From assembly GCA_017526785.1 (NCBI GenBank), contig JAFXQV010000029.1:1-64000 (forward strand): a stretch of DNA of 64,000 nucleotides, written 5' to 3'. Source of the stretch: Oscillibacter sp. (lineage in GTDB: Bacteria; Bacillota; Clostridia; Oscillospirales; Oscillospiraceae). The notes under the pieces are model-generated. The model made no database searches, was not told the DNA's origin, and saw nothing but the letters and a program-made list of their open reading frames with translations. Below, piece after piece: positions 43,789 through 52,189 of the stretch; within the stretch, counting starts at the first letter, position 1; each line of letters starts with the position of its first letter. The translations under genes were made by a program, and so were the position numbers.

Positions 43789-43955
43789 GGCATGATAGAG
43801 GCGCGGGGCGATTGCTTCCAGACCCGCGCCAGTACGCAATTCCTGAAGCGTGGACAGATGGCGGAACGCTGTCATGATTTCATAAAGGCGCTTCCACGGG
43901 AGAAAGGCGTCTTTGCATGGTGAAGTCATGGCTCTGTCATGACTTCGTTTTTGTT
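43789..43955 (+). promoter_or_regulatory. Riboswitch-like leader of the NhaC-type gene
   Basis: The leader can form P1 CATGATAG (43791-43798) with CTGTCATG (43869-43876), a P2 stem GGCGCGGG/CCCGCGCC (43800-43807/43823-43830), a small P3 (43848-43851/43866-43869), and a loop pairing GATTGC/GCAAT (43810-43815 with 43836-43840). CATGATTTCA (43873-43882) can instead pair with TGAAGTCATG (43921-43930), the 5' arm of the terminator, so P1 and terminator are alternatives to an antiterminator. The start GATAGAGGCGCG and the CAGTA junction recall the lysine riboswitch, but its conserved core GGGxxxxUCGCCGAAG is missing and it is about half as long. Class not assigned. Confidence 0.55.
43922..43953 (+). 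terminator. Intrinsic terminator within the antiporter leader
   Basis: GAAGTCATG/CATGACTTC with a seven-base loop, followed by GTTTTTG, 18 bases before the start codon of the downstream gene. Its location makes sense only as an attenuator. Confidence 0.85.
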
Positions 43956-43970
43956 AAGGAGTGAGACGCA

Positions 43971-45968
43971 ATGAGAAAAGTGTCGCGGCGGCTCATGGCG
44001 CTGTTGCCCATGATGTTATTGCTTTGCGGCCTGCTGACGGTTCCCGCGTTCGCCGAGGGGGAGGAAGCGGCCACGAACGCGGCTCTTTACGGCACATGGT
44101 GGGCGCTTGTCCCGCCTGTCATCGCCATTTTTCTGGCGCTGGTCACGAAGGAGGCCTACGGCTCGCTGTTCATCGGCGTTGTGGCGGGGGCGTTTCTCGC
44201 CAGTGACTTCCACCCCGTCCGGACGCTCAACACTATCATTGAAGACGGGTTTATCGCGTCCGTGGAGAGCAACGCCGGAATTTTTATTTTCCTTGTCCTC
44301 TTGGGCGTTGTCGTGGCGCTGATGAACGCCGCTGGGGGTTCCGCCGCGTTCGGGCGCTGGGCGGAAAAAAATATCCACTCCCGCGTGGGCGTACAGCTCG
44401 CCACGTTCCTGCTGGGCATCCTGATTTTCATCGACGACTATTTCAACTGCCTGACCGTCGGCTCGGTCATGCGCCCGGTGACAGACCGCCAGCGCGTCAG
44501 CCGTACGAAGCTGGCCTACCTGATTGACGCGACCGCCGCCCCGGTGTGCATGATTGCGCCCGTGTCCTCATGGGCGGCGGCGGTGTCCGGCACCGCCGAG
44601 GACTTGGATACCGGTATCAGCGGCTTGCAACTCTTTATACGCGCCATTCCCTACAACCTCTACTCCCTGCTGACGTTCCTGTTTATTCTCCTGCTGGTTC
44701 TGCTGGGGTTCGACTATGGCCCCATGCGCCGCTATGAGAAACTCGCCATTCGCAAGGGCGATTTGAGCGCCCTGCCGGGTTCCCTTGAGACCGAGGACAA
44801 CCCCCGCGGGCGCGTCATTGACCTGCTTCTCCCGGTCGTACTCCTGATTATCACTTGTACGCTTGGCATGCTGTACGTGGGCGGCTTCTTCGGCGTGGAC
44901 TGGTGGGGCGGCACGGACTACAAGTGGGACATTATCGGCGCGCTGAGCAATACGGACGCCTTTATCGGGCTTCCGTGGGGCAGTATTATCGCCTTGGTTC
45001 TGGTCGTGGCCTACATCGTCTTTCGCGGGTGCCTGAACTTTCAGGAGGCCATGTCCTGCGTGCCGAAGGGCTTTAACGCCATGGGTTCGCCCATTATCAT
45101 CCTGACGCTCGCCGTCAGCCTCAAGACCATGACCAACGACAAGCTGGGCGCGGCGGAGTTCGTACGCGTCGCCATGGAGGGCGCGGCCGAACACCTTTAC
45201 AGCATGCTCCCGGCCGTGATTTTCCTTGTCGCGTGCGTGCTGGCGTTCGCGTCGGGTACGTCGTGGGGAACGTTCGGTATCCTGATTCCGATTGTGACCG
45301 CAATGTTTCCGGAGAACAACCCCCTGATGATTATCGGCATTTCGGCCTGTCTGGCCGGCGCGGTGTGCGGCGACCACTGCTCCCCGATTTCCGACACCAC
45401 CATTATGGCGTCCGCCGGAGCCCAAGTCGAACACATCAAGCACGTTTCGACGCAGTTGCCCTACGCGCTGACCGTCGCGGCGGTCAGTTTCGTGGGCTAC
45501 ATCGTCGCGGGCTTCTTCCAAGACTTATATTTAACATGGGGGATTAGCGCCATTGTCCTGATGGCCGTTCTGCTGATTCTGCGGATTGCGGTCTTTTTCA
45601 TCGAACGCGTCGAGCGGAAGAGGGACGAGGACGAGGCGTTACGCGCCGCCGCTATACGCGCCGAGGAGGAGGCCAAACGCGCCGAGGAAAGTTACTCCCT
45701 GATATCGGAGGCCGAGGCCACGGCCGCGACCGCCGCGCGGGAGGAACCGCCCGCGACGTGGAATCCGCCGCCGTCTCTGACTGCGGAACCCGATTTGACC
45801 GAGGACGCGTCGCCCGTCGAGGAATCGTACGCGCCGCCACCCCAAGAAAATGAATCGGCCGGGGAAACCGCACTGCTGGACGACGCCGAACCGGAACCGG
45901 AAGCCGAAACGGAATCAGACGTTGATTCCGAAGCGTCCGGGGACAAAATCGACCTCGCCAAGTCGTAA
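43971..45968 (+). CDS. NhaC-family sodium/proton antiporter (or related amino-acid transporter)
   Basis: A 665-residue membrane protein. An N-terminal signal-like helix (about 8-26, ends AFA) precedes about eleven membrane segments. Typical stretches are LLGVVVALMNAAGGSAAFG, FIDDYFNCLTVGSVMRP, LIDATAAPVCMIAPVSSWA and SGTSWGTFGILIPIVTA. A cytoplasmic, acidic tail (about 550-665) is longer than usual. Family members exchange Na+ for H+; some Firmicutes homologues are thought to move lysine or other amino acids, so the leader RNA could inform substrate. Start ATG with AAGGAG. Confidence 0.88.
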   Translation: MRKVSRRLMALLPMMLLLCGLLTVPAFAEGEEAATNAALYGTWWALVPPVIAIFLALVTKEAYGSLFIGVVAGAFLASDFHPVRTLNTIIEDGFIASVESNAGIFIFLVLLGVVVALMNAAGGSAAFGRWAEKNIHSRVGVQLATFLLGILIFIDDYFNCLTVGSVMRPVTDRQRVSRTKLAYLIDATAAPVCMIAPVSSWAAAVSGTAEDLDTGISGLQLFIRAIPYNLYSLLTFLFILLLVLLGFDYGPMRRYEKLAIRKGDLSALPGSLETEDNPRGRVIDLLLPVVLLIITCTLGMLYVGGFFGVDWWGGTDYKWDIIGALSNTDAFIGLPWGSIIALVLVVAYIVFRGCLNFQEAMSCVPKGFNAMGSPIIILTLAVSLKTMTNDKLGAAEFVRVAMEGAAEHLYSMLPAVIFLVACVLAFASGTSWGTFGILIPIVTAMFPENNPLMIIGISACLAGAVCGDHCSPISDTTIMASAGAQVEHIKHVSTQLPYALTVAAVSFVGYIVAGFFQDLYLTWGISAIVLMAVLLILRIAVFFIERVERKRDEDEALRAAAIRAEEEAKRAEESYSLISEAEATAATAAREEPPATWNPPPSLTAEPDLTEDASPVEESYAPPPQENESAGETALLDDAEPEPEAETESDVDSEASGDKIDLAKS

Positions 45969-45983
45969 CACAAACGGAAACCG

Positions 45984-46015
45984 TCACCGGAGAGGAAACG
46001 CCCCCTCTCCGGTGA
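45984..46015 (+). terminator. Terminator after the antiporter gene
   Basis: TCACCGGAGAG (45984-45994) and CTCTCCGGTGA (46005-46015) form an 11-base stem, with TTGATT after it. Confidence 0.7.
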
Positions 46016-46039
46016 TTGATTCATGGAAAGGAGTACCGT

Positions 46040-48724
46040 ATGAAAAGAATCAGATGGAGCGCGTGTATTTTGTCGCTTGTCCTGCTTCTGTCGGCCTGCG
46101 GACAGAGCGCGGCACCCGCCGACGCGGACAAGGGCAGAGTGCCGAAAATTTCGGACAGCTTCGCGCAAACAGACCAAGCCCCGGCGGATATGTCGGACGT
46201 GGAGAACAACGGCGGAGAGTACGTCCGCGTCGGGGAACGGGTCTATTTCCGCAAGTACGGCGCGGCGGCGTTCGACACGCTGGCGATGTTCGGGGAGTTC
46301 GTCGCGGGCTGGAACGCCGCTGGGAACGAATCCGAAATTGTGTTCCGTGACCTGAAAACCGGAGCCGTCAAGACCGCGTTCAAAGATACGGGTTACGGCG
46401 GCCTGTACGTCGCGGACGGCGCTTTCTACCTGCAAGAGCGTATCAATAACCAAGATTACGTCGTCCGGTACAGTCCCGACGGCGCGACCTGCCAGACCGT
46501 CCGGCAAGGGACATTACTGGGTATCACGGACAGCGGCCTTTTGGCCGTTCAACAGTACGAGGGCGAAAGCACGTCCTTTTCCTTCTACCGCGACGGCACG
46601 GAAGTCGGAAGCTATCAGTCCGAGACGGGCTATCTGTACGCCGGACTTTCCGACGACGGCCTGTTTCTGCTGAACGTCGAGAACAAGCCCGAAACCGACG
46701 AGGGCGCGGTTTCTGTCTGCACGCTCTGGCAGTTGACGCCCGACGGTAAAACGCTTCTCTGTCTGGGAACCCTGCCCGAAACCGATTACATGTACGGCAC
46801 GGAGCCGGAACAATTTGTAACGTCGGGCGCGCAAATCGGCCTTGTCGTCGGCTACTACGCCGGAACCGGACACTTCCTCAATGACCTTGCCGTGGTGACG
46901 GCGACGCCCGGCGCGGAAAACAGTCTGAGCTTGTTTGACACCAACGTGGATTCCGAAATCTATTTTCAAGAGGAGTATCTGCCGCGCCTGTCTGTCGGCG
47001 AGGGCGGAGACATTGTGTCCGTCCCGTACCTGCCCGGAGAGGTTCAAATCGGCTGGGAGGAGGAAAACAAAGGAGATTTGCGGGTCTACGACGGCGAAAA
47101 GTGGCAGACGTTCGCTTGGGACTTCTTGCCGGAACGCCCCGACGGTTCCGGCTATCAGCGGGTTTCACAGCAACTGGAATGCGTCGGCGGCACCGTCTAC
47201 GCGACGATTGCCGACGCGTACGCCTCCCCGCTGGACGATATCGGCTGGCGGAGCGCGTTCCGGCTCCTGAACATGTCCTATACGGCGGTGTCCGCCGACG
47301 GCCAGCAAACCGAACTTGCAAGCGTCGACTATGGCACCGTTATACAGGGAAACGCGTGGTTTATCGAGGGCGCGGAAACGCTCCTGCTACAGCAGAACAC
47401 GTTCGAGGAGAACGTCTGGAAGTCCGAGACCGACGACGCCTTTATGATTCCGGTTGCCGCCAATGCCGAGTGGGACGACAAAGACGCGATTCTGTCGGAG
47501 GCGGTCTATGTCGAGCCGATGAAATCCGAGTACGGCGCTTGGGAGTTGCCCGATACCGAGGGACAGTTCCTGTGTCTGCGCCTGAACCGCGACGGGGAGG
47601 CGGTCTTTCTCACGACAAAAGCCCCCAACGCGCTCTTGACTATTGATGTCGGCGTCGACGAGGCCGAACTGTCCGACGCCGTGGAGAAAATCAGCCCCGC
47701 GCCGCGCCCGTCCGACGAGGACACGCCGTGGTATTGGTCACGTCTGACCGCGCTGGAGGACGGCGTAACGCTCCTGATTGACCGTACCCCCGACGACGAA
47801 AGCGTAACAGAGGAACTCGCCATGACGGGCGGGGAGTTCGTCCCGGGTTCGGTGCTGTTCCGGCGCGTGATGAAGCGCGGCGAGAGCGTCGGGCTGTACG
47901 CCTCCCTGCCGTGGCACCCCGAAATCCGGGTGTCCGTCACGCGGAACGGCGTTTACGGCGCGTACGCGTTCGGCGAGGACAATTACTTGCACGAGGAACC
48001 CGTCAACGGGCGTTACCCGCAAAAGATTCTGGCGGGCTACCCCGCGCCGAGTGAACCAAATGATTCCCTCACGGGTTCTTGGCTCTACCGCGACCCGGCC
48101 AGCGGCCAGCACACCGCGAAAGTCGACATTCTGAACGATGTTGCGGGCGTCAGTACCGGCGACAATTACCGCACTTTTCGGAGCGTTCTGGGGCATTTGT
48201 ACACCGACGAGTGGGAGCCGGTGGATTTACTCTCCCTCACCGCCGAGGACGCCGACACCGTGGCCGCCCTGCACGGCATGCAAGGCGGCGTCGGGGACTA
48301 CTATATAGAGCGCTTCCAGACCGACGGGGAAGACATCCTGCACCTGTCGCAACTCAACAACGGCGACGCCGCGTTAGATATCCTGATTCCGCACCAGTCG
48401 GAATTTCTCTTTGATGTCGTCCTGCACAGTTACCACGGGGCGGCGGAACCCGTCGCGCCCCTCCGTAACGCCACACTCACGGCCAAAGTCGCCAAAGTCG
48501 AGCGTGACCGAAACGTTATCTGGCTCCGGGAGGCGGAAGCCCACGAGTGGGACGAACTGGTGACGATGTACTGTGTGAAGCCGTATGCGGCCTGCGTGGC
48601 GTGTCCGCTGGCGTCGCCGGATTTGCTGTCGGCCTTCGACACGGAATACCCCATGAAAGCATTCCGTGTCACGATTGACCGCGACGGCCTTGTGACCGCG
48701 CTGGACGCGCCGGAATCGGACTGA
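46040..48724 (+). CDS. Large secreted lipoprotein of unknown function
   Basis: ATG 46040 has AAAGGAG upstream; 894 residues. The lipoprotein signal is MKRIRWSACILSLVLLLSAC (lipobox LSAC, lipidated Cys20). The rest is soluble and acidic, rich in short strand patterns such as GDIVSVPYLPGEVQIGWEE, LFLLNVENKPETDEG and GTVYATIADAYAS that suggest propeller-like repeats over about 60-400. No catalytic motif found. No family recognised. It stands alone, convergent with gerQ. Confidence 0.75.
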   Translation: MKRIRWSACILSLVLLLSACGQSAAPADADKGRVPKISDSFAQTDQAPADMSDVENNGGEYVRVGERVYFRKYGAAAFDTLAMFGEFVAGWNAAGNESEIVFRDLKTGAVKTAFKDTGYGGLYVADGAFYLQERINNQDYVVRYSPDGATCQTVRQGTLLGITDSGLLAVQQYEGESTSFSFYRDGTEVGSYQSETGYLYAGLSDDGLFLLNVENKPETDEGAVSVCTLWQLTPDGKTLLCLGTLPETDYMYGTEPEQFVTSGAQIGLVVGYYAGTGHFLNDLAVVTATPGAENSLSLFDTNVDSEIYFQEEYLPRLSVGEGGDIVSVPYLPGEVQIGWEEENKGDLRVYDGEKWQTFAWDFLPERPDGSGYQRVSQQLECVGGTVYATIADAYASPLDDIGWRSAFRLLNMSYTAVSADGQQTELASVDYGTVIQGNAWFIEGAETLLLQQNTFEENVWKSETDDAFMIPVAANAEWDDKDAILSEAVYVEPMKSEYGAWELPDTEGQFLCLRLNRDGEAVFLTTKAPNALLTIDVGVDEAELSDAVEKISPAPRPSDEDTPWYWSRLTALEDGVTLLIDRTPDDESVTEELAMTGGEFVPGSVLFRRVMKRGESVGLYASLPWHPEIRVSVTRNGVYGAYAFGEDNYLHEEPVNGRYPQKILAGYPAPSEPNDSLTGSWLYRDPASGQHTAKVDILNDVAGVSTGDNYRTFRSVLGHLYTDEWEPVDLLSLTAEDADTVAALHGMQGGVGDYYIERFQTDGEDILHLSQLNNGDAALDILIPHQSEFLFDVVLHSYHGAAEPVAPLRNATLTAKVAKVERDRNVIWLREAEAHEWDELVTMYCVKPYAACVACPLASPDLLSAFDTEYPMKAFRVTIDRDGLVTALDAPESD

Positions 48725-48738
48725 CACGCGCCGTTTCA

Positions 48739-49461
48739 TCACTGCCGCTGGGCGTTGCCGGACGGCTCCTGCTGTGTCAGCAGGGAGTCGCACAACTCCC
48801 GGCGGCGCGTGTCGTAGAACTCCACATATTTCAGCGAGTACAGGTCACTGACAATGTACTGGTCACGCCCGGATTGATAAATTGCAAGATAGTCATTTCC
48901 AACGTCATAGAGAATCCCTTCCCATGAAACCGTGGTCTGTGTGCCTATCAGGAACGTGGCCACGACATAGTTTCCGACGTTCCGCAAGAGCAACGCCTTC
49001 ATGGAACCCCGGTAGACTTCGTCCATGGTCGTGGGGGCTTCTATCTCCTCGTTGGACATGTGATTTTCGATATTCGGCCACATCTGACTGAGTTCCTGTC
49101 CGCTGACGGTGCGCGGCTCCATGCCGTTCCACTGTCCGCCGGGTTCCGGCGCGGAAAGCGCGCTGTCGTCCGCAAACCACTCGTCTTGCGTCCCGGTGAC
49201 GCTTTGCGGGTCGCCACGCCACGATTCCTGTTCCATGCCCCGCGACGCGGTGCCGTTTCGCGGGTTCGATTCCATGCCCCGCGACATGTTGCCGTTTTGC
49301 AAATTCGATTCCATGCCCCGCGACATGTTGCCGTTTTGCGGGTTCGATTCCGCGTCCCGCTCCATGCCGCCGCGCCCGGTGTCCGACGCCGCGCGCGTCG
49401 ACTTGACTTCCGAGCTCCAGTCCGTCCGGGTCTTGCCATAAGTAGCGGATTGGCCTTTCAT
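48739..49461 (-). CDS. gerQ: GerQ-like spore coat protein with a repeat-rich N-terminus
   Basis: A start at 49461 (MKGQSATYGKTRTDW) gives 240 residues. The C-terminal 75 residues (ALLLRNVGNYVVATFLIG, then YDVGNDYLAIYQSGRDQYIV and YSLKYVEFYD) match the GerQ pattern. GerQ binds the CwlJ cortex hydrolase in the spore coat of Bacillus and is cross-linked there. The N-terminal half holds near-identical 13-residue repeats (RGMESNxQNGNMS, about 28-75) that are not in Bacillus GerQ. It is directly downstream of cwlJ (31 bases apart), the same pairing as in Bacillus. The ribosome site is weak. Confidence 0.8.
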   Translation of the reverse strand: MKGQSATYGKTRTDWSSEVKSTRAASDTGRGGMERDAESNPQNGNMSRGMESNLQNGNMSRGMESNPRNGTASRGMEQESWRGDPQSVTGTQDEWFADDSALSAPEPGGQWNGMEPRTVSGQELSQMWPNIENHMSNEEIEAPTTMDEVYRGSMKALLLRNVGNYVVATFLIGTQTTVSWEGILYDVGNDYLAIYQSGRDQYIVSDLYSLKYVEFYDTRRRELCDSLLTQQEPSGNAQRQ

Positions 49462-49492
49462 AAATAATACGCCTCGTTTCTCATTGATGTTT

Positions 49493-49933
49493 TCAGGTTC
49501 GATAATACGCGTTGGTAGGATTATAAAAACAGTGGTCGCCGATACGCGTCTGCCAGTAGCCCACCTCCGACGGGAAAAAGGAGCGGCATGTCGGGCCGTA
49601 GGGATTGTAGAACCACATGGACTCGGCAACGTCGGCAAGCCGATTCCCGGCTATCGCCCAATCGGCAATGTCGTAATGTATCTGTTCCGGCCTCATGTTG
49701 TAGATGTTCTGCGGGTTGTAGACGCCGCCCTCCATTTCGCTGGCACAGACAAACTGGTAAGGCTGAAATATAATGTTGCGAATGCTCCCGCGCCCCGTGC
49801 GGGCGTACTCGCCGCCCCGCGCGTGTACGCGGTTCATGACCACGCCCGCCACGGCTTTCATGCCGTTTTCGCCCTCTCCGCCCGCCTCGCATTGTATCAG
49901 ACGCGCCAACAGTTCACGGTCGGAAAAACTCAT
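49493..49933 (-). CDS. cwlJ: Spore cortex-lytic hydrolase CwlJ
   Basis: A 146-residue hydrolase_2 family enzyme without signal peptide or LysM domain, as in CwlJ rather than SleB. It shows LLARLIQCEAGGEGENGMKA (catalytic Glu probably in the CEAGGE stretch), VAGVVMNRV, IRNIIFQPYQF and the conserved MWFYNP. It would open the spore cortex in germination. It shares an operon with gerQ. RBS AGGGAGG. Confidence 0.92.
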   Translation of the reverse strand: MSFSDRELLARLIQCEAGGEGENGMKAVAGVVMNRVHARGGEYARTGRGSIRNIIFQPYQFVCASEMEGGVYNPQNIYNMRPEQIHYDIADWAIAGNRLADVAESMWFYNPYGPTCRSFFPSEVGYWQTRIGDHCFYNPTNAYYRT

Positions 49934-50026
49934 GGTACCTCCCTCCTTCGCTTCCTCATCCTATGCGCCTGCGCGGCAAACGGTGTGGCGCGAACACCAA
50001 AACAGTGTCCGCGCCGTTTTGCGCTT

Positions 50027-50257
50027 TTATGACGCTTTCGCGTAATTCACGACTGTGACTTCCTGCACCAGTTCCTCCGCCCGCGCGGTCAGAGCTTCCA
50101 GACGCGTTACAACGTCCCCGGCGTAGAGAACCTCCCCGCAGTGTCCGCAACGGTAACAAGGAATGTGTCGCACAACCAACACGCCGCCATTCCCTAACTC
50201 CACGGCCTCAGTCGTCAGCCCCGCCGACGCTTCCGCTCCGCACCTCACGCATTTCAT
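50027..50257 (-). CDS. YgiT-type zinc-finger protein (MqsA N-terminal-like)
   Basis: A 76-residue protein from MKCVRCGAE (50257). Two CxxC pairs (CVRC at 3-6, CYRCGHC near 36-42) and the following GEVLYAGDVVTRLEALTA match the YgiT-type antitoxin N-terminus. MqsA normally adds a helix-turn-helix and pairs with MqsR; neither is present. It may be an orphan antitoxin or a stand-alone zinc protein. Its promoter (50300-50328) diverges from the YafQ pair. Confidence 0.75.
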   Translation of the reverse strand: MKCVRCGAEASAGLTTEAVELGNGGVLVVRHIPCYRCGHCGEVLYAGDVVTRLEALTARAEELVQEVTVVNYAKAS

Positions 50258-50299
50258 AATACCGCCTCCGTCCCGTCCGGCTGATTTTGTGTGCCGCCT

Positions 50300-50328
50300 A
50301 TTATACCACATGGGACGCCCGATATCAA
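50300..50328 (-). promoter_or_regulatory. Promoter of the YgiT-like gene
   Basis: Minus-strand TTGATA (50323-50328), 17 bases, TATAAT (50300-50305), about 40 bases before the start at 50257. Confidence 0.75.
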
Positions 50329-50346
50329 AATTCGTGCGCGAACCCG

Positions 50347-50375
50347 TTGCAATTTCGCGCCGGATGTGGTAGGAT
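50347..50375 (+). promoter_or_regulatory. Promoter of the YafQ toxin-antitoxin operon
   Basis: TTGCAA (50347-50352), 17 bases, TAGGAT (50370-50375), 40 bases before the antitoxin start; only 18 bases separate it from the divergent YgiT promoter. Confidence 0.65.
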
Positions 50376-50414
50376 ATCATCACGAACCGCGTACATGACG
50401 AAAGGAGTACCCGT

Positions 50415-50624
50415 ATGAGCGAAAGAGAATTTGCAAAAAACTTGATTGACCAAATTCCGGAAAGTCGCTTGTACTATGTCATTGCCTACTTGCAAGGGGC
50501 AATGATTCCAGACGAAACGCCGAACGCCGAAACGCTGGAAGCGTTCGAGGAACTGGAAAGCGGTAACGGACATCATTTCAGCGGAACCACAGATGAACTT
50601 TTCGCTGAATTGTTGGAGGATTGA
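50415..50624 (+). CDS. Antitoxin of a YafQ-type system
   Basis: A 69-residue acidic protein, MSEREFAKNLIDQIPESRLY at the N-terminus, helical, with a disordered-looking C-terminus (ETPNAETLEAFEELESGNG). It is not a clear ribbon-helix-helix RelB/DinJ; the N-terminus resembles small antitoxin-like proteins that start with IDxIPxxKLxYVIAYLQG. Placed 3 bases before yafQ. RBS AAAGGAG. Confidence 0.75.
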   Translation: MSEREFAKNLIDQIPESRLYYVIAYLQGAMIPDETPNAETLEAFEELESGNGHHFSGTTDELFAELLED

Positions 50625-50627
50625 CGC

Positions 50628-50906
50628 GTGCTTGATGTCGAATACTCCACACGTTTCAAGAAGGATATCAAAAACTGCAAGAAACGTCACAATAATATTG
50701 AACAGTTAAAACGGATAGTTGATATTCTCCGAATACCGGAGGTATTGCCGTTCAAAAATTTTGACCATATCTTGACTGGTGATTATATCGGCTATCGAGA
50801 ATGCCATATCGCCCCCGATTGGTTGCTGATATACCGCTATCGCGGAAATAAGTTGTTCTTATTTCGTACCGGCACACACGCGGATTTATTTGGGCATAAC
50901 AAATAA
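50628..50906 (+). CDS. yafQ: YafQ-family mRNA interferase toxin
   Basis: A 92-residue RelE/ParE-fold toxin starting with GTG. GDYIGYRECHIAPDWLLIYR (51-70) and FLFRTGTHADLFG (77-89) are diagnostic for YafQ. His60, Asp64 and His84 line up with residues needed for ribosome-dependent mRNA cleavage. Neighbour of the antitoxin just upstream. Confidence 0.88.
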   Translation: MLDVEYSTRFKKDIKNCKKRHNNIEQLKRIVDILRIPEVLPFKNFDHILTGDYIGYRECHIAPDWLLIYRYRGNKLFLFRTGTHADLFGHNK

Positions 50907-50933
50907 TCGGGTATTTTTATAGGAGGGCTGTTT

Positions 50934-51872
50934 ATGAAAAAGTACGGTTACGGGGTAGACCTCGGCGGGACGACCTGTAAATTAGGCCTGTTCGAGACCA
51001 ACGGCACACTCGTGGAAAAGTGGGAAATCCCGACGGATGTTTCCGAAGGCGGCGTGCGGATTCTGCCGGATATCGCCGCCGCCATTCGGGGCAACATGAC
51101 AGCCCACGACATTTCCGAAAGCGACGTGTGCGGCGTGGGAATCGGCGTGCCGGGCGCGGTGAACGCCGACGGCGTGGTGAACCGCTGCGTGAATCTGGGC
51201 TGGGGCGTCGTGGACGTACGCGGGGAGTTGTCGAAGCTGTCGGGGCTTCCGGTGCGCGTGGCCAATGACGCGAACATCGCCGCGCTCGGCGAGGCGTGGA
51301 TGGGTGCCGGACAGGGCTTTAACAGTATTGTCATGGTGACACTCGGCACGGGCGTCGGCGGCGGAATCGTCCTTGACGGCAAAATCCTCAACGGAAGCAC
51401 CGGAGCCGCCGGGGAAATGGGACATATCCGCGTCAACCCGAAGGAGACCGTACCGTGCAACTGCGGCAACCGGGGCTGTCTGGAGCAGTACGCGTCGGCG
51501 ACTGGCGTCGTGCGCGTGGCGAAAATGCGCATGGAGCAATACAAAAAGGAAACGTCCCTGAAAAAGTTCGAGCCTCTGACGGCTAAGGACGTTTTCGACG
51601 AGGCAAAAGCCGGGGACGCCTTAGCGGGTGACGTGGTCAAAGAGGTGTGTACGCTCTTGGGCGGCGCGATTGCGACGGTCTGCAACGTGGTCAACCCGGA
51701 GGCGGTACTGCTGGGCGGCGGCGTCTCGAAGGCCGGACTGATTCTCGTGAGCGCGCTTGAAGAGGGATTCCATCAGGGCGTGTTCCACGCCTGCCGGGAT
51801 ACGAAGATTCTGCTTGCCACGCTCGGCAATGACGCCGGAATCTATGGCGGTGTGCGGCTGACGCTCGACTAA
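50934..51872 (+). CDS. glcK: ROK-family glucokinase
   Basis: A 312-residue kinase with DLGGTTCKLGLF (9-20, phosphate loop), EMGHIRV with the substrate-binding ExGH pattern and CNCGNRGCLEQY for ROK zinc coordination. It phosphorylates glucose with ATP. GGAGGG ribosome site. Confidence 0.92.
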   Translation: MKKYGYGVDLGGTTCKLGLFETNGTLVEKWEIPTDVSEGGVRILPDIAAAIRGNMTAHDISESDVCGVGIGVPGAVNADGVVNRCVNLGWGVVDVRGELSKLSGLPVRVANDANIAALGEAWMGAGQGFNSIVMVTLGTGVGGGIVLDGKILNGSTGAAGEMGHIRVNPKETVPCNCGNRGCLEQYASATGVVRVAKMRMEQYKKETSLKKFEPLTAKDVFDEAKAGDALAGDVVKEVCTLLGGAIATVCNVVNPEAVLLGGGVSKAGLILVSALEEGFHQGVFHACRDTKILLATLGNDAGIYGGVRLTLD

Positions 51873-51913
51873 GAAAGTGTGTCTGACGCTTGATTTAAGG
51901 GGGCATAAAGGAA

Positions 51914-52189
51914 GTGTATAACGTGACAATGGCGGTTGGCCTGCCCGACGAACTGCAAAGCGCTTACGAAGCCGCGAACCGTGTGCCGCTGGGACTGGGC
52001 GTTTTCGCGTTCCTTGTTATGTGTGCGCTGGGTGCGTTGTGCCTGCTGAAACCGGATATCGTGTGGCAGGTTCGGCACCTCTGGACGGTCAGCGGCGGGG
52101 AACCGACAACGTATTACATGGTAACTACCAGAATCATAGGCGTTATCTGTATTGTCGCGGGCGCTGTCTGTCTGGCGGCGGCACTGTAA
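51914..52189 (+). CDS. Small membrane protein, DUF6199-like
   Basis: A 91-residue protein with two membrane segments (about 25-46 and 72-90) separated by KPDIVWQVRHLWTVSGGEPTTYYMVTTRI (described in parts: WxxxHxW then GEPTxxYM), the DUF6199 pattern. Start GTG 51914 or ATG 51929. Its stop abuts the comF start. Function unknown. Confidence 0.7.
   Translation: MYNVTMAVGLPDELQSAYEAANRVPLGLGVFAFLVMCALGALCLLKPDIVWQVRHLWTVSGGEPTTYYMVTTRIIGVICIVAGAVCLAAAL

Noticed and set aside
43789..43955. Calling the leader a lysine riboswitch
   Set aside because: The 5' sequence is similar, but the conserved core with GCCGAAG and the five-helix layout is absent, so I left the class open.
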